Part shown: one piece after another, positions 9,970-21,464 of the stretch
Layout: each line of letters begins with the position of its first letter
Position numbering within the stretch: position 1 is the first letter of the stretch
Origin: Polytrichum commune
Taxonomy: Eukaryota; Streptophyta; Polytrichopsida; Polytrichales; Polytrichaceae
Direction of reading: 5' to 3'
DNA length: 64,000 bases
NCBI GenBank assembly: GCA_950295325.1
Contig: OX485807.1
Location: forward strand, 11,621,001-11,685,000
Made by a program: the position numbers and the translations under genes
Notes under the pieces: generated by a model
Databases searched by the model: none
What the model saw: only the letters and a program-made list of their open reading frames with translations
What the model was told of the DNA's origin: nothing

Positions 9970-9974
9970 CCCCA
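9970..9974 (+). repeat. Imperfect 5-bp target duplication (with 400-404)
   Basis: CCCCA follows the 3' LTR and CCCCG precedes the 5' LTR, a 4 of 5 match. Confidence 0.5.
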
Positions 9975-10019
9975 CGAGGCAATGAAATAAAACAACATTG
10001 TAACACTAATATCACTACA

Positions 10020-10130
10020 TTCGTTAATTTGGGCATTTTTCTTGTATCTAATTAATATATGGACCACTGCAACATGGTCTAATGTTTAGGGTTGTTCTAC
10101 CTAAACCATCTGGATACGGGTTCATAATTA
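10020..10130 (+). repeat. Diverged repeat R, right copy
   Basis: CGTTAATTTG, ATATGGACCACTGCAACATG and TAAACCATCTGGATACGGGT occur in the same order and at similar spacing as at 291-395. It begins about 50 bp beyond the 3' LTR. Confidence 0.7.
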
Positions 10131-11760
10131 AATGGGTGTGTGTAAGATTTGAATTTACTAATCATCTTAGATCAATTTCGCTTATCTTAAAGATAGAGAT
10201 ATCATGATTGTAGACCTCCAACATTAAAACAAAACTCCACCCCCTATAGGTTAAGGGTTTAAAATCATCTTTGATGAAATGGTCTACACTACTTCGGAAT
10301 CAATTAAATGGAAATTAGGGTCATCCGGAGTAATGTTTGGGTCGAACGGCTACCAATGCTTTACCTTTTATCTTTATATTTTATCTTCTATTCATATTTT
10401 TATTTTTATACAAAGTTATTTCTATAATTTGATGGCTTTTATTTTTTATTTTTTTATCTTTAATCTATTTTTATATATTTATTTTTATATAACTATTAAA
10501 TGAAACATTAAAGAAATTGGGATTTTAGGTAGATAGATAAATAGAAACTCCGGTTCCTAGACTTGGATCATAGCACTATTTGACTTTTGACTTGTTGAAA
10601 TTATATTATTTCAGTTGATTGAATATTTTTTTACACATATGTTACTTGTACACCCTACTTGAAGATTTTGTGGCGTTGGTGTTTGATGCACCCCGTGGGT
10701 CGTTCCTTTGCAAATAAGCTCAAGAAGACTCACGGTTAGACATCACATAAATTTATATTCGCTTGAGATGACCGTGTTTCATTTATATGTTCGGTCCATG
10801 AATTAATAATACCTCTTCTGCTTATGATATGAATATATGATTAGAGTGAACACAATCTCATTATCTTAAGTTTTCACTTTCAATGTAAGACATCAATGAA
10901 GATAAGAACCATTAGATTAGAGAAAGTTTCAAGAGGTGTAACAATATACTTGATAACAATATAGTTTTCAATAAGTTATATGAGTATTTAAGACTTGTAG
11001 TTCATAAACATCAATCATGCAATTAATAATAATAATATTGCTTCAATATGTATAATCACTTATAGTTAATCACCATATAATTTCAACAACATAATTATAT
11101 CGATTGTTTTGCAAAGTCACTCTTTACGCATCAAAGTGTTTCTTGATGACGAGAATTCATATGTCTCTCTTGAGTTTTGTTCAAGAGAGACAACTATTCT
11201 CTCAAATTGTTAACTCTTCAATTGTAATGACATCCAACAACTCACAAAGAAACTTTAAGCATCAATGTTTCAATAACAATAATTGTAAGTCATCAATCAA
11301 TCAATCTTTGTTTTATTAATGTCAATGTTATCTATATCATTCTTATTATTATTCCAATGAAAGCATTTAATATAACATCAATATGACACTCATGCATAAG
11401 TCACATAATCTTCATCACATGTATCATAAGTTTTATCTTAATTTCAAGAGTTGAGCACAAAGTATCTTTTTCATAATGCAAGTAAGTCTTTGTCACTCAA
11501 TCACTCAATATATGTAAGTAATAATTTCCCTTTTGAGGAGATCAAAGATAGCTTCCGCTTGAAAGAGAGAGAGAGAGAGATAATTTTGTTTCTTTCAATC
11601 AATTTGCTCTCACATAACACTTCTCTCAAAGTTTCATTGATTCTCCAAATATCTTCGTACGTTTTGTTCTCATCCTCACACTAATCTTTTGAGTTCTTTT
11701 TCACACTAATCTAGAGACCAATCACTAGATTAAATTTTTAGTTACTTATTCATTCGAGGA
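10131..11760. other. AT-rich interior of the Harbinger-like element, no gene seen
   Basis: Very AT-rich, with a T/A run around 10380-10500 and (GA)n at 11564-11580. I found no transposase motif or other coding signal in either strand. This is where a Harbinger transposase gene could have been. Confidence 0.5.
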
Positions 11761-11821
11761 GGACTGTTAAGTAAAAGTAACTATATATTACTAAGCGAAG
11801 TAAAAGTAACTATAAAAGTAA

Positions 11822-12127
11822 CTATTTATGTAGAGACGTTTTACCTCTACCTATGTTTTTTGCAAAGACCGCTATTTATATAAAGACGTTTTATCTCTAC
11901 CTATGTTTTTTGCAAAGACCACTATTTATGTAAAGATGTTTTACCTCTACCTATGTTTTTTGCAAAGACCGCTATTTATGTAAAATGTTTTACCTCTACC
12001 TATGTTTTTTGCAAAAACCGCTATTTGTGTAAAACGTTTTACCTCTACCTATGTTTTTTGCAAAGACCGCTATTTATGTAAAACGTTTTACCTCTACCTA
12101 TGTTTTTTGTAAAGACCGCTATTTATG
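11822..12127 (+). repeat. 49-50-bp tandem array, about six units
   Basis: CTATTTATG starts units at 11822, 11872, 11922, 11972, 12021 and 12070, with a last partial start at 12119. Each unit reads on through AAAGACGTTTTACCTCTACC and TATGTTTTTTGCAAAGACCG. Periods are 50, 50, 50, 49, 49 and 49. Just before it, AAAAGTAACTAT is itself repeated (11772-11828). Confidence 0.9.
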
Positions 12128-12179
12128 TCTTTATTTTTTTTCTTTGTCTTAGCTCATTTATTCTGTGGGGATGGTTGAG

Positions 12180-13035
12180 ATATACATAGCAGATTGAGAG
12201 ATACATAGCATCAGCTTAATTACATTGCATCAGGTTGAGAGTGATTATGTTAAAAGCAGGTTGAGAGATACATAGCATCAGGGCTTAATTACATTGCATC
12301 AAGTTGAAAGTGGGTCCTAGTTTAGGCTGAGGGCTTTGTGTGGTTGAAGGTTGTTCATTTGCTTTAGGCTGTGTACTAATTTGCTTGCAAGTTGAGGCTT
12401 AATATGAAAGCATGTTGAGAGATACATAGCATCAAGGCTTAATTATATTGCATCAGGTTTAGAGTGATTGTGTAAGTAATTATGTTAAAAGCAGGTTGAG
12501 AGATACATAGCAGCATGGCTTAATTACATTGCATCACGTTGAGAGTGGGTTTAGTTTAGGCTGAGGGCTTTGTGTGGTTGAAGGTTGTTCATTTGCTTTA
12601 GGATGTGTACTAATTTGCTTGCATGTTGAGGCTTAAATTGAAAGTAGGTTGAGAGCTACATAGCATCATGGCTTAATTACATTGCATCAGGTTGAGAGTG
12701 AGTGATTGTGTTTAGGCCGAGGGCTTAATTACATTGCATAAGGTTGAGAGTGATTGTGTTTAGGCTGAGGGCTTAATTATATTGCAGGTTGAGAGTTAGT
12801 TTGCTTAAGTATGAGGCTTTGTGTGATTGAAGGTTGAGGGTTGGGCTTTAGGCTGAGGGGTTAATTTCCTTGCAGGTTGAGGCTTAAATTGAAAGCAGGT
12901 TGAGAGTTTATTAGTAACAGGTTGAGGTTACAATGCATCAGGTTGAGAGTTAGTTGTGTTTAGGCAGAGGGCTTTGTGTGATTGAATTAGGCAGAGAGGG
13001 CTTTGTGGATTGAGAGGGTATTGAATTAGGCAGAG
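12180..13035 (+). repeat. Degenerate repeat array with a 235-bp higher-order period
   Basis: Words such as AGGTTGAGAG, ATACATAGCATCA, GGCTTAATTACATTGCATCA and TTTAGGCTGAGGGCTTTGTG recur many times. The word TTATGTTAAAAGCAGG recurs 235 bp apart (12245 and 12480). Later units are shorter and more diverged. The array lies just 3' of ORF1 on the minus strand. No long frame crosses it. Confidence 0.85.
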
Positions 13036-13146
13036 AGTAATGTACATAAGTAGAGCAACACATAATACACTCCAATGTGGACAAATTCAAATGATGTGTT
13101 TGAAATCATTGAGTTACAGTCCTAAGTGCAAAAGCTACTGACATTC

Positions 13147-14535
13147 CTAAATCCTACTACCTAAACCCTGCAACCATGAGGGTTGAGGTGTGTACGAATT
13201 GTGAGCAGAGGGTGTGTGAATTTGTTGAGAGGAAACATGCCTATTAGCGAATTCTTCTCGAATTCCAAAGGTCCAAAACTGGACATGATTTGCATGCATA
13301 TCATGAGGATCACAAGAGAGGCGTCGACGTTGTGATGGGGTAGGGTTAATTTCGAAGTCGTATGTTTGAGAGTCGAGGATGATGGTCGAATCTTCCTCAC
13401 GATCCGAAGCTGATTGACCGAAGTCATTCCCAAATGCATTGAGATCAGCTACCCTCCTCCTGTCTCCAAACAAGTCAGAGGAATCATCCTCACAATCCAG
13501 CTCGGCACAATCATCAGCATCATCATCTTCATTCAAATCCCTAAACCTTGACCCTTGGTGAATTGTGTGTGTTGGTGCAGGTGCATCCCTAAACCCTAAC
13601 CCCTGGTGTTGTGTTTGTGTTGGTGCAGGTGCAGGTGCAGGAGAAGTGTTGTTGGGGGAGGAGCAGACTCCAACGCGAGGAGGAGGAGGCACGTTGGAGG
13701 CAGCAACCTCGGCAGCTTGCTCGGCAGCAACCTGGGCCTTGAGCTTTGCAAGCTCTTGGGTCCTGCGGAGATGGAGCCACTGTCTAGCAAGGTCACAGGT
13801 AATGTTCTTATCCTCTAGTGTAAACAAACTAAATGTATTTTGCTGAGCAATTTGCTCAGCTTTCTTCAATGTAGCAGCAGCAAAGTCGATTGTAGCTTTT
13901 GCATTAGCACGCAAAGCTTGCTCCTTACCCTTATCATGTGCATGCTCCATTTTTTAAGACTTAGCACCCTGTGGCCTTGTCTGTGCAGGTGGCGATTCGG
14001 TGGAGGGGGCCTGGCCATTGGGGGAGAGCAGATCGCGACGATCAACAGGCAGCCCCTCTCTTGAGGGCGGATCTAACCCTTGACTCTTTCGCTTCCCCAT
14101 AAATATTGCTGCAAACCTAGGATATGTCTTTAACAACAACCAGCAATGTTTTAGAACAAAAGGCTTCCCACATTTTTGCTTGTACAAGGTCATAGCATCT
14201 AATACGAAATCATCCTCACTTTTCCCACTCTCATTCAAATCTCTCACTGACTGATAGCAACCACAGAACTTGGCGACATATTGCTTGATGTCGGACCATT
14301 TAGTCTCTAGAGACCTAGCAGGACGATCAGCTCCTCCTTCTGGTTTGTGCCTAGCATAGTGAGTTGCTACATTGATCCAAAAATGTGCATTCTTCTGCCC
14401 TATCCCTCTCCTGGAGTCTGTCGAAGTATGCATAAAACTTCGGCAGCACTGTTCTTCCTCCTCCGGGCAGAAGTTCCTGCCCTTCCTAGTCCTCCCACCC
14501 GTTGCAGGTACATCCCCCCCCCCCCGTCCTGACAT
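13147..14535 (-). pseudogene. PIF/Harbinger ORF1 (Myb/SANT-like DNA-binding protein), one in-frame stop
   Basis: ORF1 proteins of this family bind DNA and help the separate transposase. I start at the ATG at 14535-14533 (MSGRGGGD), just downstream of the TATA box; the frame is open further upstream to 14682. About residues 20-95 form a trihelix/SANT-like region (FCPEEEEQCCRSF, then KWSDIKQYVAKFCGCYQSV). A NAM-associated-like stretch follows (SGKSEDDFVLDAMTLYKQK, then FVLKHCWLLLKTYPRF). A TAA at 13956-13954 interrupts the frame, and two codons later the same frame continues from an ATG (13950) as an acidic, coiled-coil-prone tail with AEQAAEVAAS and a short duplicated block around HQGLGFRD and HQGSRFRD. 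The 12-G tract at 14514-14525 encodes the Gly run and is prone to slippage. No intron signal explains the TAA, so a nonsense mutation is the simplest reading. Confidence 0.75.
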
Positions 14536-14726
14536 GGTGGAATAAGTCCAAGAAAAGGTAAACTGCCGGATGGCGTTGGCGGGGCGAGCACGGTACCCGA
14601 GGCCAATATACCCGAAGAACTCCTCCCAAATGGCCGACCCGGCACCCTTTATGGCGTTAGCATCGACTGGTGGACGTTGCAACTTGGCGTCCCGGGCACC
14701 GTAATTCCAGGAGTGCCGTTCAACCG

Positions 14727-14733
14727 CTTTATA
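14727..14733 (-). promoter_or_regulatory. TATA box for Harbinger ORF1
   Basis: TATAAAG on the minus strand lies about 21 bp inside the right TIR and about 190 bp upstream of the ORF1 ATG. This places the promoter at the transposon end, as is usual for these elements. No other promoter motif was assigned. Confidence 0.45.
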
Positions 14734-14739
14734 CCTCCG

Positions 14740-14757
14740 CTGGTGGGGACGCTCTTA
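14740..14757 (-). repeat. Right TIR and TTA target duplication of the Harbinger-like element
   Basis: The plus strand ends CTGGTGGGGACGCTC at 14754 and is followed by TTA (14755-14757). Read inward on the minus strand this is the partner of the terminus at 67. Confidence 0.5.
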
Positions 14758-17700
14758 GTGAAGGCAATGAATTTGGGATCGATCTAGTTGTGTGTTGAGA
14801 AGGACCCGGGAAGACTCAAGATATAGGAGCATTCCGGGCATGCATTTATCATTTGGATTATCTGGTGAGTGGATAGGTTCAAGAATCAATATTTAAGATA
14901 GTAACCCTTGATCCTTGGGAAAGGCTGAAGCGTAGTTTGGTGTAATTATGAGGTTGATTTTTTGAGGAAGAGAGGAGTGACCATTGACAATCATCTCTCG
15001 TGAATAGAGAAGATTTTCCATTGTCATGCCCATCGTGCAAGTAGTCAATTCAAGTGGGATTTGTTTGTGTTTTGTAGAGAGTAAATGAATATTAAATTTC
15101 AGGAGTAACTCAGGTCACATGCCATAGTCTTTTGGGAGTGAGAATGACATAATCATGTGGAGAAAGTCCATGGTGAGATTGGCTAGAACCATAGACAAAT
15201 GAGTAATAAACGAGCACATAAACGAGAATAAGACAAATAGCAAGTTACCTCCTTGAGAAGGGAGAGAATCTTCTTTCCCCTAGGGTCAAAGTGTATGTTT
15301 TTACGAGTTAAAATAACTAAGGGTGTGAAACCCTAATTGGGAACGAAGGTAAAAAAAATCCTCTAGAAGTGATAATCTGGTTACTAGAGTGATAATCCAC
15401 CAAGACGATGGTCTGTGCGGGAATGTCGGCGTGAAGCCTGAAAACGTAGTCCAAGACTAGTTAGAGAATTTTGATGCAAAATCTTTTTTTTTCCAACTTA
15501 ATGGATTTTGCATCAAAATTAATAGATTTTGATGCAAACTCTGTGAAAGTACTATCACTTTGTGGTGAAGTGAATTATAGTCAGTTAGGCAAGAGCATGG
15601 TCATGGGAAGGTAATTTTAGCGCCCGATTTAGCTAAAGACCATAGCTTGCAGCAACGACAATGGTCTGAGAAGGACAAAGCGTCAGAAACGGGGAGGCAA
15701 ACCGAATCAGGAAGGAGACGAGGAGTTATCCCATATCACTGGGTAGGAAGCCCAATAGTTAGTATATAAGGGGAGGCAGTCATGTAAGCCTTTGAGAACT
15801 AGATGCTTACTTGTTATTAAATACTATGGCCTACACTACCCTACAAGATTTGTTACTAGTGACTAGATATTGAGACTATGGTCGACACTCACTAGGCTAT
15901 GGACTTGGGGATTTAAACTCAATTGCTTAGTTATAGTTTGCTTAGGTCCGGATACTTAATTTCCGTCGCTTGTAACTAGACTTTTGCAAATTATAACAAG
16001 TGATTTAAAGCATTAAGTTAAATGTTGACCGGTTGTTTCTAAAAAGATGAAAAGAGATGGAACACAAAATTACAAGTTTTCAGTAATTAATTTGAAGGCC
16101 TAAGGGGTGTAGTTGAAATATGTTGTAATTGAATGCTAACTTGTGGTATGGCCTATAGTCCTTGAGCACTCACCGGAATGATTCATCACATAAAACAGGT
16201 AAGGACAATGATTCCACCACCTCACTAAGGTGTAAGGTAAACTAAGGAATTGAACAACCTGTGGGGTTGAACTTCAATATTTCATGACTCACTAAATTAC
16301 CATTAAATCAAAGAAAGATTATTGTTGGATTATTGGATACTCATGGATACTCATGGATAATCAAAAGACTGTTGTTGAGCCATAACTCCTCGCATTTAAA
16401 ATCATAATAATGTTGAGATAGATGATAATGTTGAGAGTTGGTTGTAAGGGAGAGACAGAGCAATTGCATGTACCGCAATAAGTGACCTTAATTACCCAAA
16501 CCTCAATTTAATAAGTCCCAAAATTCACCTAAGTTGTTTTCACTGGGTTTGTCATACTAAATTCATTTAGTCTGCCATGCATTTTATTAATCAACCTAAT
16601 AGTGATACCTAGATATAAAGTCTGACACTCACTTAGTCTTCCCTATGTGATTTTCTTAATTGGAACCCAAACCAAAAACCTATTTACAGAAGCTAACGCA
16701 TGAAGATAAATATGAATGTCAGATTTTGTGGAAGCGAGCATGGGTGTTGCATGAATGAAAGGCTCCTCTCACAAGAGCTCTTGTCCCCTTTTGGGGTGGG
16801 ACAACACAAACACATGTATGACCAAAGCAATAATGCCCATTTTAAGATAACATGTAGAATTAGACCAACTCAATAATGAAGCAACATAATAATCGACATT
16901 TTTTTCTTGGCCAAGGGGTATTTGTTGCATGCTAGTGTACCTTCATCTAGCTCTGAACTCTAAACCCTAAACCATGTACCTAAACCTTTCATACAGGTGT
17001 CACATATAAGTTTAATCAAGACAACAACATAATTATTTCAAGTTATTCCAGTTTTGAACTGGCAATTGGATGATGATTTATAAGGTAAAGTCTTGTGAAC
17101 CCTCACAATATTACATGCAATTGTGGTTGTCTCTCAACTCACACTATTTACCCATGCAATTGTATGACAATGAGTTTAATGAATTTTACCAAGTGCAATG
17201 CACAAGCATAGGCACAACCATTGTCAATAGTCTTGCATAAAACATCCCAATTTAGTCTTCTTACCAAAGCCAAGGGCACTTTGGTACATTCATTAATCTT
17301 GTGTTAATTAGATCATTTTAATTTCACTTGAAAATGTCGTATAGTCATCCTTCTAGGATTATCAATTCTTTGATTAAACACGATCTTAGTTATATTGTCT
17401 GATAATTGTTTTTAAACTTGGTCTTGGCCAAAGTAATTATAATATCCATGAATTGCGACAATAGGCCAAACCACATATGCGAGTCAAAGGGTCATGGTGG
17501 GATTCATTGATTTATTCCCTTTTAACTTGAAAATCTATCTATCTATCTATCTATATTCTCACTTCTTTGCCTATTAATCATTGAAATGTTTCTCCCATTT
17601 ATATTTCAAGATGATTGTCTAATGAGTTCAATTACCATACCTTGACTAATTCACGTTTACCACTCTAGCATTTTAGAGTAAAGTCACTTTTATCCATCCA

Positions 17701-19882
17701 ATGAGAGCACATTACATATTGGAGTTCCAACCATCAAATCCTCTCGCCTTCTCGGTGTCTTCACAATCAATGGTCTCATATCATTGTCCATTCAAGTTCA
17801 TTGTCCATTCAAGTTCTTTGTCCTCTCAATAGTTACAAATAAACACAACTAAGGTACCGACCTTGCACCAAACTATTGTCTCTTAGCTTTCAAGGCATTC
17901 GTCTCCACTTTGTTTTTATTGGTTTTGCACTCAGACTACATCACTTGAATTCCACAAGGCCATAGTCTTTACTAAGTCAATTTCCTCATATCCTTAACTT
18001 AATATTTCTCTAATTAGCACTCATGATTCAATGTTTAGATCCTTCATGTTTCTCTCAACAATACTTAACAATAAAATCAGACAATTGTTCTCAATCAATT
18101 CTCCCTAGATCTTAATAATTATCAGAGATTCTCATAATGAGAAAGTATTCATCTTAAGTTTCCCTCCATATGTCCATCCATGTGATCTACATTCAAACCA
18201 TTAAGAAATGGCCTTTGAGATATGAAACTATTATGACATCAAAGATCCATCGACTCAAAGAAAATTTTCCTCCAATAGACCATCATTCCACTTATGCGTC
18301 GGGTACACTATGTGACCTTTCCCCAACATATTGAGTCCTAACTATCAATAACACACTTCATACAATTCTCTAGTAAATCTCTTTGTCTTGTGGACCATTG
18401 ACTTCGTACTTCCTCCAACATAAGCAGCATTATCTATAAATTTCTCACAACATAAACAAAACCATTAACTCAACCTCTCCGAATAGAAATCATACCAACT
18501 CACAACATAGCCAACAAACCGTCGACTTGCACATAGAAATTGTTACACAATTTAACCAAGATTCATTCCAAAGTAAAGTTCTCAATCACACACAAAAACA
18601 ATCAGATAATGGATTGGAGAATCACTCTCCATCCAACAAATTTGTTAGCTTTCACATGCTACGGTGCGTTTCATTCACAAAAGGAACAATCTTTGACTCT
18701 ATTGTAATCATAAATATTCACTTGTAAAAGTCAATTGTCATTTTATCAAAGGTTCAAAGTAGATAAAATTATGGTCTAAGATGCTTTCTTGAGAAATCCA
18801 CTGCCTATATATATCAACAACAAGACACATGCTAATTTTGCATGGTGGTGACTACTCTTATTAGACCATAGCCTTCTACAATCTTTTTTTTCTTCATATC
18901 TCCTAGTCTATGGCCCGATTTATCACATGCTAATTAAATGTCTTGTTTTAATTGGCAAATTCAAATTAATTCTTCTAATTGAGACCAAAAAATATATAGA
19001 AATTTGACTCCACACGATCATAATATGGTCATGAGCACTTTGCTTTGACCCCTTTGACACTAATTCATATGGTTTTTTGATTGTTTCAAGTATTCCTCTT
19101 GTTCATGCTTAAGTTTGCTATATTTTGCCACGTAGATCATTTTGATTCAACATAGTTAACATATTTTTGAATTAATCCAAATATGGGAGTGTGCTCTCAA
19201 TTGGTTTACAATGGAACCAGTTCACAAACCAAAACTTGACATTTGTCATCTCCACAGTTTAGGGGCAACATGTCTTAAACATGGTTTTGGTTGATCCTTA
19301 TGTACAAATAATTTCCAATTGATTTGAAAATTTGTATGACGCTCAAATGCAACATATCCTAAACATCAACCATTGGGATGTTTAGTTGGACATGTGTTGG
19401 TGGTGTAAGTCCATGTGGAAGGTGCACAATTGTGGCATCCCTACCTGAAATTGCAAAGCTTCCCATAGAAATTCAAAATAGAAGTTTCAAGATGTGTGAG
19501 TTGATTTGATAGATTTATTGCTCCTCTTTTGAACGAGGATAAAATTTTGTTGTTTGGAGATGATTTGAGTGGAGGTTCAATCAAAAAACCAAAATTCTAA
19601 ATTGTTGCCCCTCAAGACCACTATTGACATTCCTATTATGATTTCCTACTTAATAGAACTTCAACATTTGAAATTTGGACTCTGAGTTTGAGTCACCTCT
19701 AACGTGCAACATCTATACAGTTGGATTTGCCAAAAGAGCTTCACATCTTCAACTATGGTCTCTGAAATTGAGGTCACATTTTTTTTGGAGCAAATATGAG
19801 GGAAATTGGGCGTGGGAAGTTAACAACTAAGCCCCGGCCATTCGGCATAACATGTTTCCTCTAAGAAGAGTAAAGTAAAAAC
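14758..19882. other. AT-rich intergenic DNA, no gene seen
   Basis: No coding signal in six frames. Notable only for a 17-bp perfect hairpin at 15467-15520, a TATA-like TATATAAGG near 15766 in unidentified context, and an (ATCT)n microsatellite at 17533-17553. Confidence 0.6.
15467..15520. repeat. 17-bp perfect inverted repeat
   Basis: AATTTTGATGCAAAATC at 15467-15483 is the exact reverse complement of 15504-15520, with a 20-nt loop. A third, direct partial copy (GATTTTGATGCAAAC) follows at 15525. It is not followed by a feature that would make it a terminator. Confidence 0.8.
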
Positions 19883-20230
19883 GCCCATAACTAATCACTT
19901 AAGGGAGTTTGCACTAGTTCTAGAGAAGTATAAGGCGGTGCAATTTTTCCCATGTAGGAAGATAGAAATCAAGAGGATTACAATTTTTGGTAATTTGAAT
20001 CCTTAAATTGAAAAAACTATGAATTTTTTAAGCCAAAAGTTGGCCTGAACATATTGCCAATGTCTAGATTCTACCATAACCGTTCATTCCTCCTCATTTC
20101 AACACTCAAAACCAAGACATGTGTCATGGCATTATTGGTTCCAGCCCAATCAAAATTGAGTCCTAGCAAGATAAAAATTGAGTCCAAGCTTGATTGAAAT
20201 TACAGTATGCTATAAATTGTTGATGGGGTC
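19883..20230 (+). repeat. Dispersed repeat D, copy 1
   Basis: Runs from GCCCATAACTAATCACTTAA to GTTGATGGGGTC. It shares order and spacing of many words (AAGGCGGTG, CATGTAGGAAGAT, AAGCCAAAAGTTGG, CAATGTCTAGA) with 34075-34408 on the opposite strand and 47346-47648 on the same strand. No coding capacity and no TIR, so the class is unknown. Confidence 0.75.
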
Positions 20231-21334
20231 CCCGTGTCATTGAGGCGCTGTGAATGCCTCCCGTGTGGTTGGGGGCTAGGAAGATCTCGACCGTCCAGTG
20301 CGGTCTAACATATTTAAAGGCTCCTATGTTGCCCTAGCTTCTGGCTTCTCTTCCCCTCGGGCAGAGCTTGAAAAACTTTCACGTTGGATGAAATCTCCAC
20401 CTCCGTTCACTCATGAATCTTGGATGAAATTTTTCAAACAAAGTCCTTCATTGAAAGAACTTGCGGAGGGGATGATGCCAACGGTGGGGTTTGAACTCCT
20501 ACATCTTCCTTCTGAAAGGTAGAATCAAGGGTAGTAGCCATCAACTCCAAGCCCCTTTTGATGGCCGATTTTGAATTGAAATGAAATTTAACCGGTGTCG
20601 TAGTGTAAATACGTACACTATATACATGTGTACGTATTTTGTGTTTCATTGTGATTCCTTCATTTGGAGGAAAGTAAAAGGGAGTAGAATTAGATTACCT
20701 TTTTGTTTACTCATAGTTATTCTTAGTGACTTTTAGTTTATCTTTTTTATTCTTATATATCTTTTTTACTCTTATTACCCTTTTAGCCTTATTTCTAGTT
20801 TTATCCTTATTTTATCTTTAGACCAATGGATAATTAGAAGCCATGTGATGAGGATAAGAGGAGGATTTTTGGCCTTATCTCACATGTGTGGTTGAAGAGA
20901 AGAGAGGTTGAGGAGACAAGAGTCTTTGTTGTGGAAAGCTCATTGTTGTTTTTGTGTGGATTTGATGAGAATCGGAAAATAAAATAGGCAAGAGAGTTGC
21001 GTTTCATGGGACTGTTTTCTCTTGAGTGATCACTTGCTTGAATGAGAGTTAGCAAAAACAAAAGTTGTGCTAGTTTGAGTGGAGGGAAGTCTGTTAGCTC
21101 TTGCATAGAAGGGTTGAGACTTCGACCGACCACAAAAAGACGGACAAGCCATTTGTTTGCAACAAACCTTTGAGGAAGTGTATGATTCGATCAATTTGGT
21201 GTGCATATGAAGTTTTGAAGAAACTGCAGACCGAAACTTTTGAAGACAAGAAGATTCGACGGTCCGGCAAGCAAATCTAGTTGCAGCCAAAAGCCCAGTG
21301 CTTTCCCAAAGCGGACCCCTCTCTACCCGACACC
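20231..21334. other. Unassigned segment with promoter-like patch
   Basis: A GC-richer patch holds GACCGTCCAGTGCGGTC, with GACCG/CGGTC inverted, then TATTTAAAGG near 20310. A short 74-codon plus-strand frame follows (20298-20522) that I do not recognise. A 12-bp palindrome arm pair (AAATACGTACAC / GTGTACGTATTT) sits at 20607-20639. The remainder to 21334 has no supported feature. Confidence 0.3.
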
Positions 21335-21336
21335 GG

Positions 21337-21464
21337 TTGTATGAGAGCGTTTGTGTGGGATTTTGAAGGTCTCCAAAGGGCTCCCTACGTTCCCAATGGA
21401 GTTCCCCGGAGATCCTAATGGGAACTTAGGGAACCCTATGCGAACAAAAGCTCTCATACGATGG
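21337..21464. mobile_element. Short TIR element (MITE-like)
   Basis: The left end GTATGAGAGCGTTTGTGTGG and the right end, read inward (GTATGAGAGCTTTTGTTCG), are inverted partners about 125 bp apart. I could not define a target duplication, so class and exact ends are uncertain. Confidence 0.45.

Larger units (their letters stand above)
67..14754 (-). mobile_element. PIF/Harbinger-like DNA transposon, ORF1 only, split by a nested LTR retrotransposon
   Basis: The left end at 67 reads GAGCATCCCCACTAG and the right end, read inward from 14754, reads GAGCGTCCCCACCAG, matching at 13 of 15 positions. Each end is flanked by TTA (64-66 and 14755-14757), the 3-bp target duplication typical of PIF/Harbinger. 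The minus-strand protein near the right end is a Harbinger-type ORF1, which supports the class. Without the retrotransposon at 405-9969 the element would be about 5.1 kb, an ordinary size for the family. No DDE transposase reading frame is visible anywhere inside, so the copy is non-autonomous. The pairing of these two ends is inferred. They could come from two different related copies, because the TIR match is short. Confidence 0.5.

Noticed and set aside
12160-12176. GTGGGGATGGTTGAG as a second Harbinger right terminus
   Set aside because: It resembles GTGGGGACGCTC only partly, has no TTA flank and lies at the start of the degenerate array, where similar words are common.
13565-14064. Plus-strand frames opposite Harbinger ORF1
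   Set aside because: Low-complexity mirrors of the ORF1 Ala/Pro/Gln-rich region; the minus strand carries the recognisable domains.
20298-20522. Possible first exon behind a TATTTAAAGG box
   Set aside because: The 74-residue product is unrecognised and no further exon could be joined. Kept only as a note in the segment description.
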